Origin: Hofstenia miamia
Lineage: Eukaryota > Xenacoelomorpha > Acoela
DNA length: 64,000 bases
Direction: 5' to 3'
Assembly (NCBI GenBank): GCA_004352715.1
Contig: SCFE01000018.1
Span: forward strand, 1,755,961-1,819,960
Positions within the stretch are counted from its first letter, which is position 1, and each line of letters begins with the position of its first letter. The translations under genes were made by a program, and so were the position numbers. The notes under the pieces were generated by a model. It was not told the origin of the DNA. It worked only from the letters and a program-made list of their open reading frames with translations, and made no database searches. Below are positions 60,341 through 64,000 of this stretch, piece after piece.

Positions 60341-61806
60341 AAAAATAATCAAGACATTAGAAAATTGGTAGGCATTTTGAAGTTAAGAGGTTAATTCAGA
60401 TGCGATGACTTCATGTAGATCCCTCAAAATTTGAACAAATTGAAGTTCGAAAATAGGATAGTTTTCAAACTTTGATTTTGCATTCTTAACAATATCCAAG
60501 CCAATTTTGAATTCAAAGTTCGATTTTTATTTTGTACTTCAAGTAAAAACGGTATTGTTGAATATATTTTAAAGTTGCTAGCATAAAATTTCCTATTGCG
60601 TAACCAGTTGAAAATTCCAAAACTGAATAATTGTATTATTAATAAGATCATAGCTAACAACCAGACAAAATACACAGCACCAATTCAAAAAAAATAATGG
60701 AAAATTAATTTTACTTCAAAAAATGCAACAACAACAACTATTTGTTTTCATCTATTAAACATAAAGTTAAACTTAGCACTTTTAGTAAATTCAAAGTGTT
60801 TACTTGTTGTACTTTAAGTTTGGATTAAAATGGATATTTGAAACTGTTTCAAATGTTGGTTTGCAAGTTGGAAATCTTGATGCCTCAAAATAAGTTTTAA
60901 CCTTGCTTAATTCCAATTTTGTTATTTCAAAATGGAAATATTAATTAATATTAAATTTAACGTCTCCTTTATAAAGCTCTTAATTAAAGGCTTTTATGTA
61001 CCTCTTACGTACATTTGAATTCTTTGATGGTTTTGTAATTTCTATATGGGATTTAATATTTTTTAAATTTACTATTCCTGCACACCTTGATTTAAGCATT
61101 ATTTTGCAAAATGTGAATATCTGCATAGATCAGGAAAGTTTTTGTACTTAAATTTTCAGTAGGTCAAATTGATATTTGTAAAATTTATTTTGTCAAATGA
61201 ATAGCAAATTTTGATATCATGAATAAATATACTTAATCATCTCGAAGACAATATCTGTTTGTTTATTACATTAAAATTATTAAGCCTAATTTGAAGTTAA
61301 AAATTTACTCAAATTATCCAATTAATTACAAATTTACAAGGTTGTTATCATATTTTATTAATTAAGGAATTCCTTGCATAGTTAAAATTTTCAAGCTAAT
61401 ACCTGAAATGTAAGCACTCGGTTAATTGAACTTATTTGTATTTTCTTTTAATGAACAGTTTAATAAATGTGCATCAATTTTGAACTTCTGAAATCCGTTT
61501 GTAAATGTAAGTTGAGCTGAATAAAAAAAACTTTACGTATTTACATATTTCGATCTAGCAGATATTTGTGATATTACATATCTACCAATTCAAATCAAAT
61601 TAACAATTATCTAATATATGCTAAAATTTCAACTAATAAGTTATTTTCAGCAGTGGCGAATGCTGGAATTTATCTCAGTGGTGATGAAGTTAAGTGATAA
61701 ATGACTGTCAAAATGTTGAAAATTTGACTCTTGAGATGGATTTAACCAACTTAGTACTTAATTTCTAATTTTTTTATGAAACGTTTAATTTTTTTAATTG
61801 GATAAA
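60341..61806. other. Intergenic, no gene seen
   Basis: AT-rich sequence. CAGTGGCGAATGCTGG at 61653 resembles a DNA-transposon end but no partner was found. Confidence 0.45.
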
Positions 61807-62237
61807 TCAACGTGGTAAATTTGAAGTGGGGATAAACACTCTCCCATGGCAACGGGTAATGTACCGAAATCTACCCAACGTCTTGTGGGTGAAACTAAAA
61901 CAATTTTCAATGGTTTCATTTTGTAAGGCTCTTTTAGGGACTTCTTTAATTGCTGTTATATAACCCAGTGATTCAATTGCAAGACATTTTTCGCATCTCA
62001 ATCAGCAGGAAGCACATGTTCTTTCAGTATATTTCCAACTTTCTCAATGGATCAAAAATATGCTAAATCAGTTGGACTATGACAGTTTTGTTTCACTTGG
62101 TGTTTGGTATTTATTGCATAAGTTTGTGTCATTTTTCTAACTGTATCAATAAAAAACCACATTTTACAATGCATTTTCATTCTGTCATTGGGCAAGATAT
62201 GCAGGAGCTGCGCAAACTTCCAAACAACGGCTCCCAC
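61807..62237 (-). pseudogene. Two adjacent coding-like minus frames, unidentified, possibly one broken ORF
   Basis: Frame 62237-62052 (starting MGAVVWKFAQLLHILPNDRM, later MWFFIDTVRKMTQTYAINTK) and frame 62001-61807 (MRCEKCLAIESLGYITAIKE, later KTLGRFRYITRCHGRVFIP) lie head to tail, 50 bases apart in a different frame. Both have mixed composition and are less AT-rich than their flanks. I do not recognise a domain. A decayed transposase is the likeliest source. A small spliced gene cannot be excluded. Confidence 0.3.
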
Positions 62238-63600
62238 ATGCTCCTAATGGTTGTCACTATATTATTTGCACGATTTTCTTTATGGGTAAACTGCCCCTTG
62301 ATTTAAACTATGCCTAAACTAGTTGTGAAGCAGTTTTTGATTATTGCAGCATTGTAAAGAGATCGCTTTCAGGAAAGCGGTTCATCCATCGAGAACCTTG
62401 TATCATACATCACTTCTATAATTAATAAAACAGAAAAGAATTCACCAAATTAATCATAGTCCATGCTTGTAAATTTGTCATCTAGAACTCATTTGTACTC
62501 GATGTTAGAAAATTTCAATATTGTGCTGATAGTGTCGGAATACATGAAGTGGTGATTAGTGATATGAAATGTGTGATACTTACTCAGAATAGAATAGATT
62601 TTTAGCACTAAATCTTCTTCTGTATAATGAGTACATTGATTTACTTTTCTTCATTTCAAACGCGTTTTTTGATATCATCTAACAACATGTAGCCATTTAA
62701 CAATAAAAAACAGAAAAAGAATTGAATGACACTGTTTACCACTAAAGTTATGCATGCATATTTTTGCCATTCAATGCATACACTCAATGTAACTTCTAGA
62801 TATTTTGTTTCAAAATCATTTTTTACATTTATCCCAAAAAGACTCGAATAAAATAAATCTCTTGACTATATATTGTTTTGATTACTAAAAGGAATGTAAT
62901 GTAAAACAGCCTTGCATAGAGATTTCACACCTAAGCATATAAACTATAGATTTCTCAAGATTACCTTCAATTTCTTATATCGAAGAGTTTTTTTAGTTAA
63001 ATTTAAATATAAAATAAAAAACGTGGGCAGTGATCGATGCCTCAAAAGTAGCAGTAAGAATTCGATGAAAATCAATAAATCAATGGAATTAGTTTTGTTT
63101 GAAGAGATTAGGTACTTCTAAAATAAAGGCGCTCACCAATCATGCGCACACAATGCTTTGATGTAAAAAAATTACAGGTATTAAAAAACAATAAATAATT
63201 ATATTATATTAGCCTACGTGCTAAATATAGCGAAATTCATCGAATACTTGACTATTGTTTTACTACTAGTCTTATTAAAAATTTCTTCCTTTTTTTACGA
63301 TGTTCCTTAAAATTTTTGCGTTAATATGAAGTAAATATACTGTATCTTAGAATATGCAAATATACAATCACGCCAATTTTCTAGAAACATGTTTGGGTTT
63401 GGAATGAGTGGTGCTGAGCGAGTTCACAATAAGATTGCTGAAATGCGAAATTATTTTTGGAAACATATCTAACATATAAATCTTTGGAAAAAGCCCTATT
63501 TTTATAATTTAGGGTAAATGTACTCCAGCAGTTACATTGCATTACTTTGAGATAAAGTTGGGTTTTAAATATGCCCAAAATTACGTGTCTTAAATATCTA
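62238..63600. other. Intergenic, no gene seen
   Basis: AT-rich sequence with chance frames only. Confidence 0.45.
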
Positions 63601-63611
63601 TAAGAGTACCG

Positions 63612-63815
63612 TAAACTGGGGTAACATTGAACACTTTACACATATTCCTGTTTATATATTTCAAAAATCAATGCAAAACTGCAAAACTTTGCTCTGTTAT
63701 AATAGTGGTGACCTAATAGGTGATGTAACCTATCCATAATAATATAGAATTTGTAAAAAGCAAAAAATATGGACGTTCAAAGTTACCTGTGAATTGGGGT
63801 AACTTTGAACACTAT
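63612..63815 (+). repeat. GGGGTAACTTTGAACAC repeat unit with hairpin
   Basis: CTGGGGTAACATTGAACAC (63616-63634) recurs as TTGGGGTAACTTTGAACAC (63794-63812). Just before the second copy, GTTCAAAGTTACC (63775-63787) is the exact reverse complement of GGTAACTTTGAAC (63798-63810), giving a 13-bp stem with a 10-base loop. Motifs of this kind occur in dispersed non-coding elements of several invertebrates. The family is not identified here. Confidence 0.6.
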
Positions 63816-64000
63816 TTATAATTAGATCTTCTTGGTACCACTTTGCCAACAATCCATCCCAAGTTCAAAACTAAACAAATAAATAGCATTTCCAATTCAA
63901 ATTTAAACATTTTAATGACCAATCCAATTAACAACATTATGCAAATTCAAATTTATCACATGCAAATAGCCAAAAGGCAATACTATATCACAAAACAAAT

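Noticed and set aside
1-64000. CRISPR array, bacterial operon or phage features
   Set aside because: No short direct repeats with regular unique spacers, no Shine-Dalgarno-led gene strings; the window is clearly eukaryotic.

Overview
This is an AT-rich (roughly 70% A+T) window of animal nuclear DNA. Spliceosomal introns with GT..AG borders, a tRNA-derived SINE, several decayed LINEs, a piggyBac-type element and long (AT)n microsatellites all say eukaryote, most likely an invertebrate. The sequence does not settle the phylum. There is nothing prokaryotic: no operons, CRISPR arrays or Shine-Dalgarno-led genes. Almost all long reading frames are non-genic, running through N gaps, (AT)n or (ATT)n tracts.

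Left part (1-5760): the head of a tRNA-like SINE on the minus strand beside an (ATT)n tract, then a tangle of inverted repeats. Arms at 440-960 and 3265-3775 pair with each other, and ~166-bp arms at 1199-1366 and 5284-5450 pair with each other. A 1000-N scaffold gap lies inside. This is mobile-element territory. 

5760-10940: the one gene that can be read completely, a three-exon SR-type splicing factor on the plus strand (coding 7006-7196, 10050-10238, 10732-10777; 141 aa) with one RRM and an Arg/Asp/Tyr-rich tail. Its 2.85-kb first intron holds a sense-oriented LINE reverse-transcriptase relic.

11000-27800: intergenic DNA with a minus-strand LINE endonuclease relic (12965-13990), a pair of related short repeats (15316, 16040), a minus-strand LINE RT relic with a readable YADDT box (18130-19420), and a 570-bp TTAA-flanked piggyBac derivative (19752-20321).

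27800-55000: a well-supported first coding exon at 27937-28209, then a 1.24-kb near-identical direct duplication whose first copy ends exactly at a lone N (probably an assembly artefact). Candidate Ser/Thr/Lys-rich exons follow at 43236-43366, 51816-51940 and 54522-54731. They could belong to one long-intron gene ending in a disordered tail with a PP1-docking-like KRVRF motif, but their phases do not join directly, so further exons would be needed. A 127-codon minus-strand ORF (46934-47317) is split in frame by an (AT)n tract. A pogo/Tigger-like MITE lies at 50393-50764.

55000-64000: no convincing gene. There are degenerate repeats, a purine-rich element relic (56550-58060), two coding-like minus-strand frames (61807-62237) and a repeat with a 13-bp hairpin at the right end. 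I found no clear previously undescribed system. The most useful leads are the disordered-protein gene model, the microsatellite-split ORF, the piggyBac derivative and the duplication bounded by an N.
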